From the NCBI RefSeq assembly GCF_012935695.1, contig NZ_CP052859.1, forward strand, positions 4,505,001 through 4,569,000: a stretch of DNA of 64,000 nt, given 5' to 3'. Shown here in pieces: positions 51,212 through 61,671 of this stretch. Position numbers and translations under genes: made by a program. Under the pieces are notes generated by a model. The model had not been told where the DNA came from. It searched no databases and was given only the letters and a program-made list of their open reading frames with translations. This DNA is from Pseudomonas sp. ADAK18 (GTDB lineage Bacteria; Pseudomonadota; Gammaproteobacteria; Pseudomonadales; Pseudomonadaceae). Position 1 is the stretch's first letter. Each line of letters begins with the position of its first letter.

Positions 51212-52657
51212 ATGCAATGGGAAGTTGTGATCGGGCTGGAGATTCATACCCAGCTCGCCACCCAATCGAAGATTTTCTCCGGTAGCGCCACCACGTTCGG
51301 CTCCGAGCCCAACACTCAGGCCAGCCTGGTTGACCTGGGCATGCCCGGTGTATTGCCGGTGCTGAACCAGGAAGCAGTGCGCATGGCGGTGATGTTCGGC
51401 CTGGCGATTGACGCCGAGATCGGCCAACACAACGTGTTCGCCCGCAAGAACTACTTCTACCCGGACCTGCCCAAGGGTTACCAGATCAGCCAGATGGAAT
51501 TGCCGATTGTCGGCAAGGGCTACCTGGATATCCCACTGGAAGACGGCACCATCAAACGTGTCGGCGTTACCCGTGCGCACTTGGAAGAAGATGCCGGCAA
51601 GAGCCTGCATGAAGAATTCAACGGTGCCACCGGCATCGACCTGAACCGCGCCGGCACCCCGCTGCTGGAAATCGTGTCCGAGCCGGACATGCGCAGCGCC
51701 AAGGAAGCGGTGGCTTACGTCAAGACGATCCACGCGCTGGTGCGTTACCTGGGCATCTGCGACGGCAACATGGCCGAAGGTTCTCTGCGTTGTGACTGCA
51801 ACGTGTCGATCCGGCCAAAAGGCCAGGTCGAGTACGGCACCCGCTGTGAGATCAAGAACGTCAACTCGTTTCGTTTCATCGAGAAGGCGATCAACACCGA
51901 AGTGCGTCGCCAGATCGAACTGATCGAAGACGGCGGCAAGGTGATCCAGCAAACGCGCCTGTACGACCCGAACAAAGACGAAACCCGCGCCATGCGCAGC
52001 AAGGAGGAAGCCAACGACTACCGTTACTTCCCCGATCCGGACCTGTTGCCGGTGGTCATCGAGGATTCGTTTCTCACTGAAATCCGCGCCACCCTGCCGG
52101 AATTGCCACCGCAAAAACGCGAACGTTTCCAGGAACAGTTCGGCCTGTCGGTCTACGACGCCAGCGTTTTGGCCTCGAGCCGCGAGCAAGCCGACTACTT
52201 CGAAAAAGTCGTGAGCATCGCCGGCGACGCCAAACTGGCGGCCAACTGGGTCATGGTCGAACTGGGCAGCCTGTTGAACAAACAGGGCCTGGAAATCGAC
52301 GAGGCACCCGTGTCGGCCGAGCAGTTGGGCGGCATGTTGCTGCGGATCAAGGACAACACCATCTCCGGCAAGATCGCCAAGACCGTGTTTGAAGCCATGG
52401 CCGCAGGCGAAGGCAGCAGCGATGAGATCATCGAGAAGCGCGGCCTTAAGCAAGTCACTGACAGCGGCGCCATTTCGGCGGTGCTCGACGAGATGCTCGC
52501 GGCCAATGCCGAACAGGTCGAACAATACCGAGCGGCGGATGAAGCCAAGCGCGGCAAGATGTTCGGCTTCTTTGTCGGCCAGGCCATGAAGGCCTCCAAA
52601 GGCAAAGCCAACCCGCAACAGGTCAACGAATTGCTGAAAAGCAAACTCGAAGGCTGA
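51212..52657 (+). CDS. gatB: Asp-tRNA(Asn)/Glu-tRNA(Gln) amidotransferase subunit B
   Basis: tRNA-binding and kinase subunit. 481 residues: N-terminal [39 protein letters not shown] near residue 85, CDCNVSIRP near 190 and the C-terminal Yqey-like tail. Eleven bases after gatA. Confidence 0.97.
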   Translation: MQWEVVIGLEIHTQLATQSKIFSGSATTFGSEPNTQASLVDLGMPGVLPVLNQEAVRMAVMFGLAIDAEIGQHNVFARKNYFYPDLPKGYQISQMELPIVGKGYLDIPLEDGTIKRVGVTRAHLEEDAGKSLHEEFNGATGIDLNRAGTPLLEIVSEPDMRSAKEAVAYVKTIHALVRYLGICDGNMAEGSLRCDCNVSIRPKGQVEYGTRCEIKNVNSFRFIEKAINTEVRRQIELIEDGGKVIQQTRLYDPNKDETRAMRSKEEANDYRYFPDPDLLPVVIEDSFLTEIRATLPELPPQKRERFQEQFGLSVYDASVLASSREQADYFEKVVSIAGDAKLAANWVMVELGSLLNKQGLEIDEAPVSAEQLGGMLLRIKDNTISGKIAKTVFEAMAAGEGSSDEIIEKRGLKQVTDSGAISAVLDEMLAANAEQVEQYRAADEAKRGKMFGFFVGQAMKASKGKANPQQVNELLKSKLEG

Positions 52658-52688
52658 TAGCGGTTGTCTCTCTGCAGGAACCCGCCTG

Positions 52689-52776
52689 TGTGGGAGCTGG
52701 CTTGCCTGCGATAGCATCACCTCGGTGCGTCTGAAAGACCGAGGCGCTTGCATCGCGGGCAAGCCCGGCTCCCACA
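52689..52776. repeat. REP pair with an inner inverted repeat
   Basis: Outer arms TGTGGGAGC.../...GCTCCCACA and an inner CCTCGGT/ACCGAGG pair. The spacer layout resembles the repeat at 58973-59061. Confidence 0.88.
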
Positions 52777-52813
52777 TGAGCGGGTTCCTGCATTAATTTC
52801 GGGGACACCTTTA

Positions 52814-53185
52814 ATGAAGCGTCTACTCGGCCTCCTGGCCCTGTTCTCCTTGCTAACCGGCTGCGCCAGCGGGCTCATTGACCCCAACGGCTACGACGAA
52901 ACCGGCACTGCGTCCTACTACGGCGCCAAACACCACGGCAAACGTACCGCCAGCGGTGAAGCCTTCAATCAGAACGGCCTGACCGCCGCTCATCGCCGCC
53001 TGCCCTTTGGTACGCGGGTCAAAGTCACCAACCTCAATAACGACAAAAGCGTCGTGGTCCGTATCAATGACCGTGGCCCCCACACCCGTGGACGCCTGAT
53101 CGATCTTTCGCGCAAGGCCGCCGAGCAATTGGGTATGCTGCGCAGCGGGACCGCGCGCGTTCGTGTGCAAGCCCTGAGCAATTGA
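52814..53185 (+). CDS. RlpA-like septal-ring lipoprotein (DPBB domain)
   Basis: A 123-residue lipoprotein with lipobox LLTGCAS (Cys near residue 17) and a double-psi beta-barrel domain: GTASYYGAKHHGKRTASGEAFNQNGLTAAHRRLPFGTRVKVTN, then VVRINDRGPHTRGRLIDLSRKAAEQLGML. RlpA in Pseudomonas is a lytic transglycosylase acting on denuded glycan; this short form has no SPOR domain, so targeting to the septum is uncertain. ATG at 52814. Confidence 0.85.
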   Translation: MKRLLGLLALFSLLTGCASGLIDPNGYDETGTASYYGAKHHGKRTASGEAFNQNGLTAAHRRLPFGTRVKVTNLNNDKSVVVRINDRGPHTRGRLIDLSRKAAEQLGMLRSGTARVRVQALSN

Positions 53186-53197
53186 CCGACGGGAGCC

Positions 53198-54292
53198 CTG
53201 ACCATTTTCGGATTAACCGCCCTATCGCCCTTCAGTCTGATCGAGCTGATCAGTGGCCTGGTGTTGCTGATTCTCGGTGCCGAAGTGCTGGTGCGCGCTG
53301 CCATCCGCCTGGCTGCCAGCCTCAAGGTGCGACCACTTATCATCGGCTTGAGCATCGTCGCCTTTGGCAGCAGCGCGCCGCAGATGGCCGTCAGCCTGCA
53401 AGCCACCCTGACGGACAACACCGACATCGCCGTGGGCAGCGTAATCGGTAGCAGTATCTTCAATATCCTCGTCACCCTCGGCCTGTCGGCGTTGATCATT
53501 CCGTTACGGGTCTCACGCCAACTGGTGCGCCTGGATATCCCGGTGATGATCCTCGCCAGCCTGCTGGTGTTCGCACTCTCCGCCAACGAAATACTAACCC
53601 CGGTGGATGGCCTGCTCTTGCTGACCGCACTGGTGGCTTATCTTGGCTTGCTGCTATACCAGACGCGCCATTCCCGTCGCCCTCGCACCCGTGACACAGT
53701 GGTGCAGGCGCCATGGCTGAGCAGCGTGCTCTGCATGATTGCCGGCCTGCTGTTGCTGGTGTTTGCCGGGCACCTGTTGCTGGGGGCGGCGGTAGAAGTG
53801 GCCAGTGATCTGGGCCTGTCCGAGCGGGTTATCGGCCTGACCATCGTCGGTGTCAGCACCTCGCTACCTTGCCTGGCAACCTCACTGATCGCCGCTCTGC
53901 GAGGGGAACGTGAGATTGCCGTGGGTAATGTGATCGGCAGCAATCTGTTCAACCTGTTGGGCGTCCTGGGTTTTACCGCCCTGGTGGCGCCTTCGCCGCT
54001 GTCGGTATCGCCCAATGCCCTGGACTTCGACCTGCCGGTGATGCTCGGCGTCGCGGTCTTGTGCCTGCCGGTGTTTTATTCCGGTTACCGGATCACCCGG
54101 GCCGAAGGCTTGCTGTTTCTGGGGCTATACCTGGCCTACGGGCTGCATGTGATTTCGTTCACCACCGGTATGCCCCTGGCCAACAGGCTGGAACAACTGA
54201 TGCTGTATTACGTCCTGCCAGCGCTGGTGGCTTTCCTGTTGTTCACCTCGCTGCGAGCCTGGCGCCGCCAACACAAGAGGGAATCGCAATGA
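53198..54292 (+). CDS. Calcium/sodium antiporter (CaCA/YrbG type), non-standard start
   Basis: Inner-membrane cation antiporter with the two inverted alpha-repeats GLSIVAFGSSAPQMAVSL near residue 50 and GLTIVGVSTSLPCLATSL near 225, and about ten hydrophobic segments. The first helix (ELISGLVLLILGAEVLVRAAIRLAAS) begins before any ATG, GTG or TTG: the frame opens right after the rlpA-like stop and reads CTG ACC ATT TTC GGA. CTG 53198 or ATT 53204 could be the start, with GGGAG at 53191-53195; the next GTG, 53261, would cut the first helix. Overlaps the next gene (ATGA). Confidence 0.8.
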   Translation: MTIFGLTALSPFSLIELISGLVLLILGAEVLVRAAIRLAASLKVRPLIIGLSIVAFGSSAPQMAVSLQATLTDNTDIAVGSVIGSSIFNILVTLGLSALIIPLRVSRQLVRLDIPVMILASLLVFALSANEILTPVDGLLLLTALVAYLGLLLYQTRHSRRPRTRDTVVQAPWLSSVLCMIAGLLLLVFAGHLLLGAAVEVASDLGLSERVIGLTIVGVSTSLPCLATSLIAALRGEREIAVGNVIGSNLFNLLGVLGFTALVAPSPLSVSPNALDFDLPVMLGVAVLCLPVFYSGYRITRAEGLLFLGLYLAYGLHVISFTTGMPLANRLEQLMLYYVLPALVAFLLFTSLRAWRRQHKRESQ

Positions 54293-54672
54293 CCGATCAA
54301 AAAAAGCCCGGGGTTGAAATGCGTCGCCAGGTCATGGGCGATATGTTCGTCGATCGCGCCTTGGGGAATGCCACCGAGTTCACCCAGCCGCTGCAGGATT
54401 TCGTCAATGAGCATGCTTGGGGCAGCGTCTGGAATCGTGACGGCTTGCCGCTGAAAACCCGAAGCCTGATCACCCTCGCCGCCTTGACTGCGCTCAAGTG
54501 CCCGCAAGAGCTCAAAGGGCACGTGCGAGGTGCGTTGAACAACGGCTGCACTGTGGAGGAAATTCGCGAGGCGCTGCTGCATTGCGCGGTGTATGCCGGC
54601 GTGCCAGCAGCCATTGATGCATTCCGCGCCGCACAGGAAGTCATCGACAGCTACCAGAAAAGCCCCCTGTAG
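54289..54672 (+). CDS. Carboxymuconolactone decarboxylase-family protein
   Basis: A 127-residue protein of the PcaC/AhpD-like family, related to 4-carboxymuconolactone decarboxylase in the protocatechuate branch. It has the PcaC-like stretch VNEHAWGSVWNRDGLPLKTRSLITLAALTAL and EALLHCAVYAGVPAAIDAF. No AhpD-type CXXC pair, so a decarboxylase-like fold is favoured, but the substrate is not clear. It overlaps the antiporter stop; its own stop lies inside a REP element. Confidence 0.82.
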   Translation: MTDQKKPGVEMRRQVMGDMFVDRALGNATEFTQPLQDFVNEHAWGSVWNRDGLPLKTRSLITLAALTALKCPQELKGHVRGALNNGCTVEEIREALLHCAVYAGVPAAIDAFRAAQEVIDSYQKSPL

Positions 54673-54767
54673 GAACGAGCTTGCTCGCGAAAAACCTTAG
54701 GGCACCGTGTTCATCCAGGACACACGCGTTATCGTTAACGCCTTTCGCGAGCAAGCTCGCTCCTACA
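54669..54767. repeat. REP pair supplying both convergent stop codons
   Basis: GTAGGAACGAGCTTGCTCGC at one end and GCGAGCAAGCTCGCTCCTAC at the other. The TAG at 54670-54672 ends the decarboxylase gene, and the TAG on the other strand at 54763-54765 ends the permease gene. Confidence 0.9.
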
Positions 54768-55704
54768 CCCAGCCACCCGCCTGCAACACAAAGATTCCGA
54801 TATTCGTGGTCACTGCCGCCATCAGCGTGGTGATCACGATAATCGCCGCCGCCAGTTCATGATTGCCTTGCGCCGCGCGGGCCATGACGAAACTGGCTGC
54901 CGCCGTCGGAGCCCCGAAATACAGAAACAGAATCCCCAACTCCGGCCCACGGAACCCGCACAACCAGGCACCGAGAGTCGCCAGCACCGGCAAGCCAATC
55001 ATCTTCACCAGGCTGGCGCTCAACGCCATGTCGCCGCTCTTGCGCAAGGCCGCCAATGACAATGTCCCGCCAATGCAGATCAAGGCCAGGGGCAAGGTCA
55101 TGTCCGCCAGGTACTGCCCCGAAGCTTGCAGCCAGTTGGGCAAGCCAATCTGGAAATAAGCGAAGGGCGTCGCGGCAATCACGCTGATGATCAGCGGGTT
55201 GCTGATCACACTTTTGAAGATGCTCCACGGATCGGACTTAATCACCGGGCTGTACACCGCCAGCACAATGGTCGACAGCGTGTTGTAGAACAGGATCACC
55301 AGCGCTGCGAGAATCGCCCCGAGGGAAATCCCATAATCGCCATACATGCTGGCCGCCAGTGCCAGGCCGATCACCCCGTTGTTACCTCGAAATGCGCCCT
55401 GGGCGTAGATACCACGGTCTTCCCGTGGGCAGCGCCAGATCGCCCAACCCCAGGCCAGGGCAAAGCTCAGCAAGGTGGCGACGGAAAAATAGATCAGCAG
55501 CGCCGGCTTGAGCGCCGAGTGCAAGTCCGCATGAATAATTCCGAGAAACAGCAACGCCGGCATGGTGACGTTGAACACCAGGGCCGACGCGATGTGGATG
55601 AAGTTGTCGTTGATCCAGTTGATGCGTTTGAGCAGCACACCGAGAAACAGCATGGCGAACACTGGCGCAGTGATGTTCAGGGTCGCGAGGAAGATTGCCA
55701 GCAT
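54763..55704 (-). CDS. AEC-family transporter
   Basis: Inner-membrane carrier of the auxin-efflux-carrier family, often for malonate, malate or other organic acids. 313 residues with about ten hydrophobic segments, N-in MLAIFLATLNITAPVFAMLFLGVLLKR, and the conserved GNNGVIGLAL block near residue 113. The ATG at 55702-55704 lacks a strong Shine-Dalgarno. Longer upstream frame reads through REP sequence. Its stop is inside the REP at 54669-54767. Confidence 0.85.
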   Translation of the reverse strand: MLAIFLATLNITAPVFAMLFLGVLLKRINWINDNFIHIASALVFNVTMPALLFLGIIHADLHSALKPALLIYFSVATLLSFALAWGWAIWRCPREDRGIYAQGAFRGNNGVIGLALAASMYGDYGISLGAILAALVILFYNTLSTIVLAVYSPVIKSDPWSIFKSVISNPLIISVIAATPFAYFQIGLPNWLQASGQYLADMTLPLALICIGGTLSLAALRKSGDMALSASLVKMIGLPVLATLGAWLCGFRGPELGILFLYFGAPTAAASFVMARAAQGNHELAAAIIVITTLMAAVTTNIGIFVLQAGGWV

Positions 55705-55802
55705 GCCGGGGGGAACCTTGGGTGAGCGTCGGTAAGTGGCAATGATAAGCCAGCAGGGGCAGGCTCGTCTGGTCGAACACCTCGAACAAGGAGATGGCTT
55801 TT

Positions 55803-55933
55803 GTAGCGAGGGGGCTTGTCCCCCGTTGGGCTGCGCAGCAGCCCCAATAAGATCGAAGCATTCCTTCAGGCAAAACCCGTTAGCTGGTTTAGGGCCGCTT
55901 CGCAGCCCAACGGGGGACAAGCCCCCTCGCCAC
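55803..55933. repeat. REP pair (GAGGGGGCTTGTCCCCC type)
   Basis: Arms GCGAGGGGGCTTGTCCCCCG and CGGGGGACAAGCCCCCTCGC frame a spacer with smaller inverted repeats. It is upstream of the AEC gene and downstream of garD. Confidence 0.88.
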
Positions 55934-55953
55934 AAAAGCATGCCCCACAATGT

Positions 55954-57507
55954 TCAGGTGATCGGCGCCGGATTGAACAACGTGATGTCATTGTGCAGTT
56001 TGTGCCGCTCAGCCCAGGTCTGCTTCTTGCCGCTGGCCACGTCCAGATAGAAGTGGAACAACTCCCAGCCCAGCTCCTCAATCGTCGCCCGCCCCGTCGC
56101 AATTCGCCCCGCATCGATGTCGATCAAATCCGGCCAGCGCTGAGCCAGTTCGGTCCGTGTCGAGACCTTCACCACCGGCGCCATCGCCAACCCATAGGGC
56201 GTGCCGCGACCAGTGGTGAATACATGCAGGTTCATCCCCGCTGCCAACTGCAAAGTACCGCAGACAAAATCACTGGCGGGCGTGGCGCAGAAGATCAGGC
56301 CCTTGTGCTTGAACCGCTCACCCGGGCCGAGTACGCCATTGATCGCGCTGCTACCCGACTTGACGATGGAGCCCAGGGATTTCTCAACTATGTTCGACAA
56401 CCCGCCCTTCTTGTTCCCCGGCGTGGTATTGGCGCTGCGGTCAGCCTCGCCCTTGGCCAGGTAGCGGTCGTACCAGTCCATTTCCCGTACCAGTTCCTGA
56501 GCCACTTCCTTGCTCTGCGCGCGAGCAGTCAGCAGGTAGATGGCGTCACGGACTTCAGTCACTTCGGAAAACATCACCGTCGCGCCCGCCCGCAACAACA
56601 GGTCTGACGCATAACCCAACGCCGGGTTGGCGGTGATACCGGAAAACGCATCGCTACCGCCGCATTGCATGCCCAGGATCAGCTCCGAGGCGGGTACGGT
56701 TTCGCGCCGCCGCAGGTCGAGCTTCTTCAGTCGGGTTTCTGCCAGACCCATGATCTGTTCGATCATCTCGGCAAACCCGTGGCTGGAATCCTGAAGGCGA
56801 TACAGCCAGGGTTCACTCAGATCCACAGAGCTGTCGTTGTCATGCATCACCTGCCCAGCCTGCAATTTCTCGCAGCCCAGGCTGATGACCAACGCCTCGC
56901 CACCCAGATTCGGGTTGCGTGCCAGGTTGCGCACCGTGCGGATCGGGATGTAGGCGTCGGTAGCAGTAATCGCCACCCCGCAGCCGTAGCTGTGGGTCAG
57001 CGCCACCACGTCGTCGACGTTCGGGTACTTGGGCAACAACTCGTTCTTGATGCGCTGGACCGCATGGTCCAGCACCCCGGTCACACATTGCACGGTGGTG
57101 GTGATGCCCAGAATATTGCGCGTGCCGACGGTGCCGTCGGCATTGCGGTAACCCTCGAAGGTGAAGCCCTCCAACGGTGCCTGAGCCTCGGGCACCTCTG
57201 TGGACAGCGGCAAGCTGTCCAGAGGCGGCGCGGTAGGCATGCGCAGTTGATCTTCCTTGACCCAACTGCCCCGGGGAATCGGTTGCAAGGCATAGCCAAT
57301 GGTCTGTCCGTAGCGAACGATCTGCCCGCCTTCGGGAATATCTTCCAGCGTGACCTTGTGGCTCTGGGGGATGAAATCCACCGTCACCAGGCCGTCCGGG
57401 AATTCGGTCCCGGCAGGTACGCCCTGGTCGTTGACCACAATCACCACGTTATCCCGCTCGTGCAAACGGATGGAGCGTGGTGAGTCGGCATGTTCAATCA
57501 ACTGCAT
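55954..57507 (-). CDS. garD: Galactarate dehydratase
   Basis: Dehydrates D-galactarate to 5-keto-4-deoxy-D-glucarate, the first step of the pathway. 517 residues of the UxaA/GarD family: an N-terminal SAF domain ([38 protein letters not shown]), then the catalytic part with THSYGCGVA near residue 168 and [20 protein letters not shown] near 278. Last gene of the minus-strand module, downstream of the permease by 13 bases. Confidence 0.93.
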   Translation of the reverse strand: MQLIEHADSPRSIRLHERDNVVIVVNDQGVPAGTEFPDGLVTVDFIPQSHKVTLEDIPEGGQIVRYGQTIGYALQPIPRGSWVKEDQLRMPTAPPLDSLPLSTEVPEAQAPLEGFTFEGYRNADGTVGTRNILGITTTVQCVTGVLDHAVQRIKNELLPKYPNVDDVVALTHSYGCGVAITATDAYIPIRTVRNLARNPNLGGEALVISLGCEKLQAGQVMHDNDSSVDLSEPWLYRLQDSSHGFAEMIEQIMGLAETRLKKLDLRRRETVPASELILGMQCGGSDAFSGITANPALGYASDLLLRAGATVMFSEVTEVRDAIYLLTARAQSKEVAQELVREMDWYDRYLAKGEADRSANTTPGNKKGGLSNIVEKSLGSIVKSGSSAINGVLGPGERFKHKGLIFCATPASDFVCGTLQLAAGMNLHVFTTGRGTPYGLAMAPVVKVSTRTELAQRWPDLIDIDAGRIATGRATIEELGWELFHFYLDVASGKKQTWAERHKLHNDITLFNPAPIT

Positions 57508-57520
57508 GACGCGGGCCCCT

Positions 57521-58885
57521 TCAGGAATGCGCTTGGGAAAGTTTAGTCAGCTCAGGGCCTTTGGTCGGTGGTTCCTTGAGCACCACGCGCTTGATCGGAC
57601 CGACGATCACCAAGTAGCTGAACACCGCCACCAGGGCATTCGCACCGACGAATACCAGCGCCCACTTGAACGAACCGGTGGTGCTGATGATGTAGCCGAT
57701 CACAATCGGTGTAGTGATCGAAGCGATGTTGCCGAACATGTTGAACAAACCGCCGCTCAAACCAGCGATTTGTTTCGGTGAAGTGTCGGACACCACCGCC
57801 CAACCGAGTGCACCAACGCCTTTGCCAAAGAAGGCCAAGGCCATGAAGCCCACCACCATCCATTCGATGTCGACGTAGTTGCACGCCACGATGCTGCTGG
57901 AAATCAGCAGCCCACCAATGATCGGCGCCTTGCGAGCGAAGGTCAGCGAATGCCCTTTGCGCAGCAGGTAGTCGGAAATCACCCCGCCCAACACGCCACC
58001 GATAAAGCCGCAGATGGCCGGCAATGACGCAATGAAACCCGCCTTGAGGATGGTCATGCCGCGCTCCTGCACCAGGTACACCGGAAACCAGGTCAGGAAG
58101 AAATAGGTGATGCCGTTGATGCAGTACTGGCCCAGGTACACACCGAGCATCATGCGGTTGGTCAGCAACTGGCGGATGTAATCCCACTTCGGTCCATCGA
58201 CTTTCTTACCCTTGCCCTTGTCTTGATCCATATCGACCATGCCACCGTTGTCGGCGATGTGCTGAAGCTCGGCGTCGTTGATCATCGGATGCTGGCGCGG
58301 GCTGTGGATAACTTTCAGCCAGATCAGCGAGAACACAATGCCGATACCCCCCATGACGACAAACACGTGCTGCCAGCCAAAGGTGTAGACGATCCAGCCC
58401 ATCAACGGCGCGAACAGCACCGTGGCGAAGTACTGCGCCGAGTTGAAGATCGCCGACGCTGTGCCGCGCTCGGCCGTCGGAAACCAAGCAGCGACGATCC
58501 GCGCATTGCCGGGAAAGGATGGCGCTTCGGCCAGGCCCACCAGGAAGCGCAGCATGAACAGCGCGACGATGGCGGTTGAAAGGCCAAATTCACCGACATA
58601 GCCCTGCAGCACAGTGAACAGCGACCAGGTAAAGATGCTCAGCGCATAGATTTTCTTCGAGCCAAAACGGTCCAGCAGCCAGCCGCCAGGAATTTGCCCG
58701 GCCACGTAGGCCCAACCGAATGCAGAGAAGATATAACCGAGGGTGACCGCGTCGATGCCGAGGTCTTTTTGCAGGCTTGAGCCGGCGATGGCGATGGTGG
58801 CCCGGTCGGCGTAGTTGATCGTGGTCACCAGGAACAGCATGAGCAGGATCAAATAGCGGACGTGGGTCGGCTTGGTCGCTTGCAT
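57521..58885 (-). CDS. MFS galactarate/glucarate-type permease
   Basis: Inner-membrane anion:cation symporter of the GudP/GarP type. 454 residues with 12 hydrophobic segments, the N-terminal [32 protein letters not shown], and [24 protein letters not shown] near residue 65. Its place between garD and the semialdehyde dehydrogenase gene predicts uptake of D-glucarate or D-galactarate. Confidence 0.9.
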   Translation of the reverse strand: MQATKPTHVRYLILLMLFLVTTINYADRATIAIAGSSLQKDLGIDAVTLGYIFSAFGWAYVAGQIPGGWLLDRFGSKKIYALSIFTWSLFTVLQGYVGEFGLSTAIVALFMLRFLVGLAEAPSFPGNARIVAAWFPTAERGTASAIFNSAQYFATVLFAPLMGWIVYTFGWQHVFVVMGGIGIVFSLIWLKVIHSPRQHPMINDAELQHIADNGGMVDMDQDKGKGKKVDGPKWDYIRQLLTNRMMLGVYLGQYCINGITYFFLTWFPVYLVQERGMTILKAGFIASLPAICGFIGGVLGGVISDYLLRKGHSLTFARKAPIIGGLLISSSIVACNYVDIEWMVVGFMALAFFGKGVGALGWAVVSDTSPKQIAGLSGGLFNMFGNIASITTPIVIGYIISTTGSFKWALVFVGANALVAVFSYLVIVGPIKRVVLKEPPTKGPELTKLSQAHS

Positions 58886-58972
58886 GTAGATGTACTCCCA
58901 CTAATTATTTTTTTTGCGGGTAATCGTTTTGATGTTGCGTGCTGAGGCTCAGACCTGCCGGGATTTGCGTTA

Positions 58973-59061
58973 TGTGGGAGCCGGGCTTGCCTGCGATTGC
59001 ATCACCCAGGTGTTCCTGAAACACCGAGGTACCTGCATCGCGGGCAAGCCCGGCTCCCACA
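58973..59061. repeat. REP pair with inner repeat
   Basis: TGTGGGAGCCGGGCTTGCC at one end and GGGCAAGCCCGGCTCCCACA at the other, with a spacer like that of 52689-52776. It lies between the permease and dehydrogenase genes on the minus strand. Confidence 0.9.
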
Positions 59062-59103
59062 TAAAGCAGCCCCTATCAGCCAGCGCCTACAAAGGTGTTG
59101 CTG

Positions 59104-60549
59104 TTACGAACCGATGTAGCTGGTTTTCACCACGGTGTAGAACTCTTGCGCATAGCGACCCTGCTCACGCGAACCATAGGATGAACCTTTACGGCCACCG
59201 AACGGAACGTGGTAATCCACGCCGGCAGTCGGCAGGTTGACCATCACCATCCCGGCCTGGGAGTGGCGCTTGAAGTGGTTGGCGTACTTCAATGATGTGG
59301 TGGCAATGCCTGCCGACAAACCGAACTCGGTGTCGTTGGCCATCGCCAGCGCAGCCTCGTAATCCGCCACGCGAACCACGTTGGCCACCGGGCCGAAGAT
59401 TTCTTCACGACTGATACGCATGGTGGCTTCGCTGTCGGCAAACAGCGTCGGCGCCAGGTAGTAGCCCTCAGTGTCGCAAGTCACCAGGCCACCACCGCTC
59501 ACCAGCCGCGCACCTTCGCTCTGGCCAATGTCGATGTATTTCAAGTCCTGATCCAACTGCGCCTGAGACACCACCGGGCCAATGTCGGTGCCGGTTTTAA
59601 GGGCATGGCCAACCTTGATCGATTTCATCCGTTCAGCCATGGCAGCGACGAACTGGTCGTGAATCCCGGCGGTGACAATCATGCGGCTGGACGCCGTACA
59701 ACGCTGGCCGGTGGAATAGAACGCGCTCTGCACCGACAGCTCGACGGCCTGTTTGAGGTCGGCATCATCAAGAATGATCTGCGGGTTTTTGCCGCCCATT
59801 TCCAACTGCACTTTGGCTTGACGCGACACGCAACTGACAGCGATCTGCCGCCCAACACCCACGGAGCCGGTGAAGCTGATGCCGTCGACTTTCGGGCTGT
59901 TAACCATGGCATCGCCAACCACACGACCGCTGCCCATCACCAGGTTGAACACACCGGCGGGGAAACCGGCGCGGGAAATAATTTCCGCCAGAGCCCAGGC
60001 ACAACCCGGAACCAACTCGGCAGGTTTGAGCACTACGCAATTGCCATAGGCCAACGCAGGGGCAATTTTCCAGGCCGGGATGGCAATCGGGAAGTTCCAC
60101 GGGGTGATCAGGCCAACCACACCGAGGGCTTCACGGGTGACTTCGACATTGACGCCCGGACGAACCGACGGCAGGTAGTCGCCGGACAGACGCAGGCATT
60201 CACCGGCGAAGAACTTGAAGATATTACCGGCGCGAGTCACTTCGCCGATGGCTTCGGGCAGGGTCTTGCCCTCCTCCCGTGCCAGCAAGGTACCAAGCTC
60301 TTCGCGGCGGGCGAGGATTTCACTGCCGACTTTGTCCAGGGCGTCATGACGCGCCTGGATACCCGAGGTCGACCAGGCCGGGAACGCAGCGCGGGCAGCG
60401 TCGATGGCGGCGTGGACTTGAGCGAGGTCAGCCTTGGCGTAATCGCCAATGACATCAGACAACTCAGACGGGTTGATATTGGCCGAATAGTCGGCGCCAG
60501 CGACCCATTGGCCGCCGATGTAGTTGTCAAAACGTTTGGCTTGGGACAC
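59104..60549 (-). CDS. Alpha-ketoglutaric semialdehyde dehydrogenase
   Basis: Oxidises 2,5-dioxopentanoate to 2-oxoglutarate with NAD(P), the last step before the TCA cycle. 481 residues of the aldehyde dehydrogenase family: catalytic Glu in LEMGGKNPQIILDD near residue 250 and Cys in FYSTGQRCTASSR near residue 284, nucleotide motif GSVGVGRQIA near 228. Context (garD, kdgD) makes this substrate most likely. An intrinsic terminator lies just upstream. Confidence 0.92.
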   Translation of the reverse strand: MSQAKRFDNYIGGQWVAGADYSANINPSELSDVIGDYAKADLAQVHAAIDAARAAFPAWSTSGIQARHDALDKVGSEILARREELGTLLAREEGKTLPEAIGEVTRAGNIFKFFAGECLRLSGDYLPSVRPGVNVEVTREALGVVGLITPWNFPIAIPAWKIAPALAYGNCVVLKPAELVPGCAWALAEIISRAGFPAGVFNLVMGSGRVVGDAMVNSPKVDGISFTGSVGVGRQIAVSCVSRQAKVQLEMGGKNPQIILDDADLKQAVELSVQSAFYSTGQRCTASSRMIVTAGIHDQFVAAMAERMKSIKVGHALKTGTDIGPVVSQAQLDQDLKYIDIGQSEGARLVSGGGLVTCDTEGYYLAPTLFADSEATMRISREEIFGPVANVVRVADYEAALAMANDTEFGLSAGIATTSLKYANHFKRHSQAGMVMVNLPTAGVDYHVPFGGRKGSSYGSREQGRYAQEFYTVVKTSYIGS

Positions 60550-60566
60550 GAATCTTCTCCTGACGC

Positions 60567-60594
60567 AAAAAGCCGCTGATTGCTCAGCGGCTTT
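60567..60594 (-). terminator. Intrinsic terminator between kdgD and dehydrogenase gene
   Basis: On the minus strand GCCGCTGA-GCAA-TCAGCGGC is followed by TTTTTGCG. It sits 18 to 37 bases before the dehydrogenase ATG, so read-through or attenuation would set the ratio of the two enzymes. Confidence 0.75.
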
Positions 60595-60603
60595 GGTGAT
60601 GGG

Positions 60604-61515
60604 TTATTGCGCGCCTTGCTTGTCAATCAGCGCGGCCAGGGCTTCGTATTCTTCCGGCAGCAGATCGGTCAACGGCGTGCGCACGGGGCCGGCGTCGTAC
60701 CCGACAATTTTCGCCCCGGCCTTGACGATGCTCACCGCGTAACCGGCCTTGCGGTTACGGATGTCCAAGTACGGCAGGAAGAAGTCATCGATGATCTTGC
60801 CGACGGTGGCGTGATCTTCACGGGCAATGGCGTGGTAGAAATCCATCGCGGTTTTCGGGATGAAGTTGAACACCGCCGAAGAGTACACCGGTACGCCCAA
60901 AGCCTTGTAGGCAGCGGCGTAAACCTCTGCAGTCGGCAAGCCACCCAGGTAGCTGAAACGGTCTCCAAGGCGACGGCGGATCGACACCATCAACTCAATG
61001 TCACCCAAGCCGTCCTTGTAACCGATCAGGTTCGGGCAACGCTCGGCCAGGCGCTCCAACAGCGGCGCGGTCAGGCGGCAAACGTTGCGGTTGTAGACCA
61101 CCACGCCGATTTTTACCGATTTGCACACGGCTTCAACGTGGGCGGCGACGCCGTCCTGGCTGGCTTCGGTCAGGTAGTGCGGCAGCAGCAACAGGCCCTT
61201 GGCGCCAAGGCGCTCGGCTTCTTGGGCGTATTCGATGGCCTGGCGGGTCGAACCGCCGACACCGGCGAGGATTGGCACGCTGGTGGCACAGGTATCAACG
61301 GCGGTTTTCACCACCTGGGAATATTCACTGGCCGCCAGGGAGAAGAACTCACCGGTGCCGCCGGCGGCAAATAAGGCGGTGGCGCCATAAGGGGCCAGCC
61401 ATTCCAGGCGCTTGATGTAACCCGCCTGATGGAAATCGCCTTGGGCGTTGAAATCGGTCACAGGGAAAGACAGCAGACCGGAGGAGAGGATGGACTTCAG
61501 TTCTTGTGGATTCAT
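60604..61515 (-). CDS. kdgD: 5-dehydro-4-deoxyglucarate dehydratase
   Basis: Dihydrodipicolinate synthase-like lyase converting 5-keto-4-deoxyglucarate to 2,5-dioxopentanoate, CO2 and water. 303 residues: [14 protein letters not shown] near residue 50, the Tyr in [10 protein letters not shown] near 140, and the Schiff-base Lys in [12 protein letters not shown] near 168. First gene of the minus-strand galactarate module, with a palindrome upstream at 61576-61595. Confidence 0.94.
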   Translation of the reverse strand: MNPQELKSILSSGLLSFPVTDFNAQGDFHQAGYIKRLEWLAPYGATALFAAGGTGEFFSLAASEYSQVVKTAVDTCATSVPILAGVGGSTRQAIEYAQEAERLGAKGLLLLPHYLTEASQDGVAAHVEAVCKSVKIGVVVYNRNVCRLTAPLLERLAERCPNLIGYKDGLGDIELMVSIRRRLGDRFSYLGGLPTAEVYAAAYKALGVPVYSSAVFNFIPKTAMDFYHAIAREDHATVGKIIDDFFLPYLDIRNRKAGYAVSIVKAGAKIVGYDAGPVRTPLTDLLPEEYEALAALIDKQGAQ

Positions 61516-61575
61516 TATTCGAACACCCTGGGCAAAGACTATCTGTTGAGAGATTGCTGATGGTTATTTGTTAAT

Positions 61576-61595
61576 GTCGTACGTCATCGTACAAC
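61576..61595. promoter_or_regulatory. Likely GntR operator upstream of kdgD
   Basis: GTCGTACG-TCAT-CGTACAAC is an 8+4+8 inverted repeat with one mismatch, 61-80 bases before the kdgD start. Its GTTGTACGAT half is repeated upstream of the gntR-type gene at 63894-63903. Binding by that regulator is inferred. Confidence 0.5.
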
Positions 61596-61671
61596 TATAA
61601 AAGTATTCGTCAACTGCAATTCATCAGGCTCACGGGCAGACCGGGTTTTGGCGGCGTCTAAAACGGGCTTC

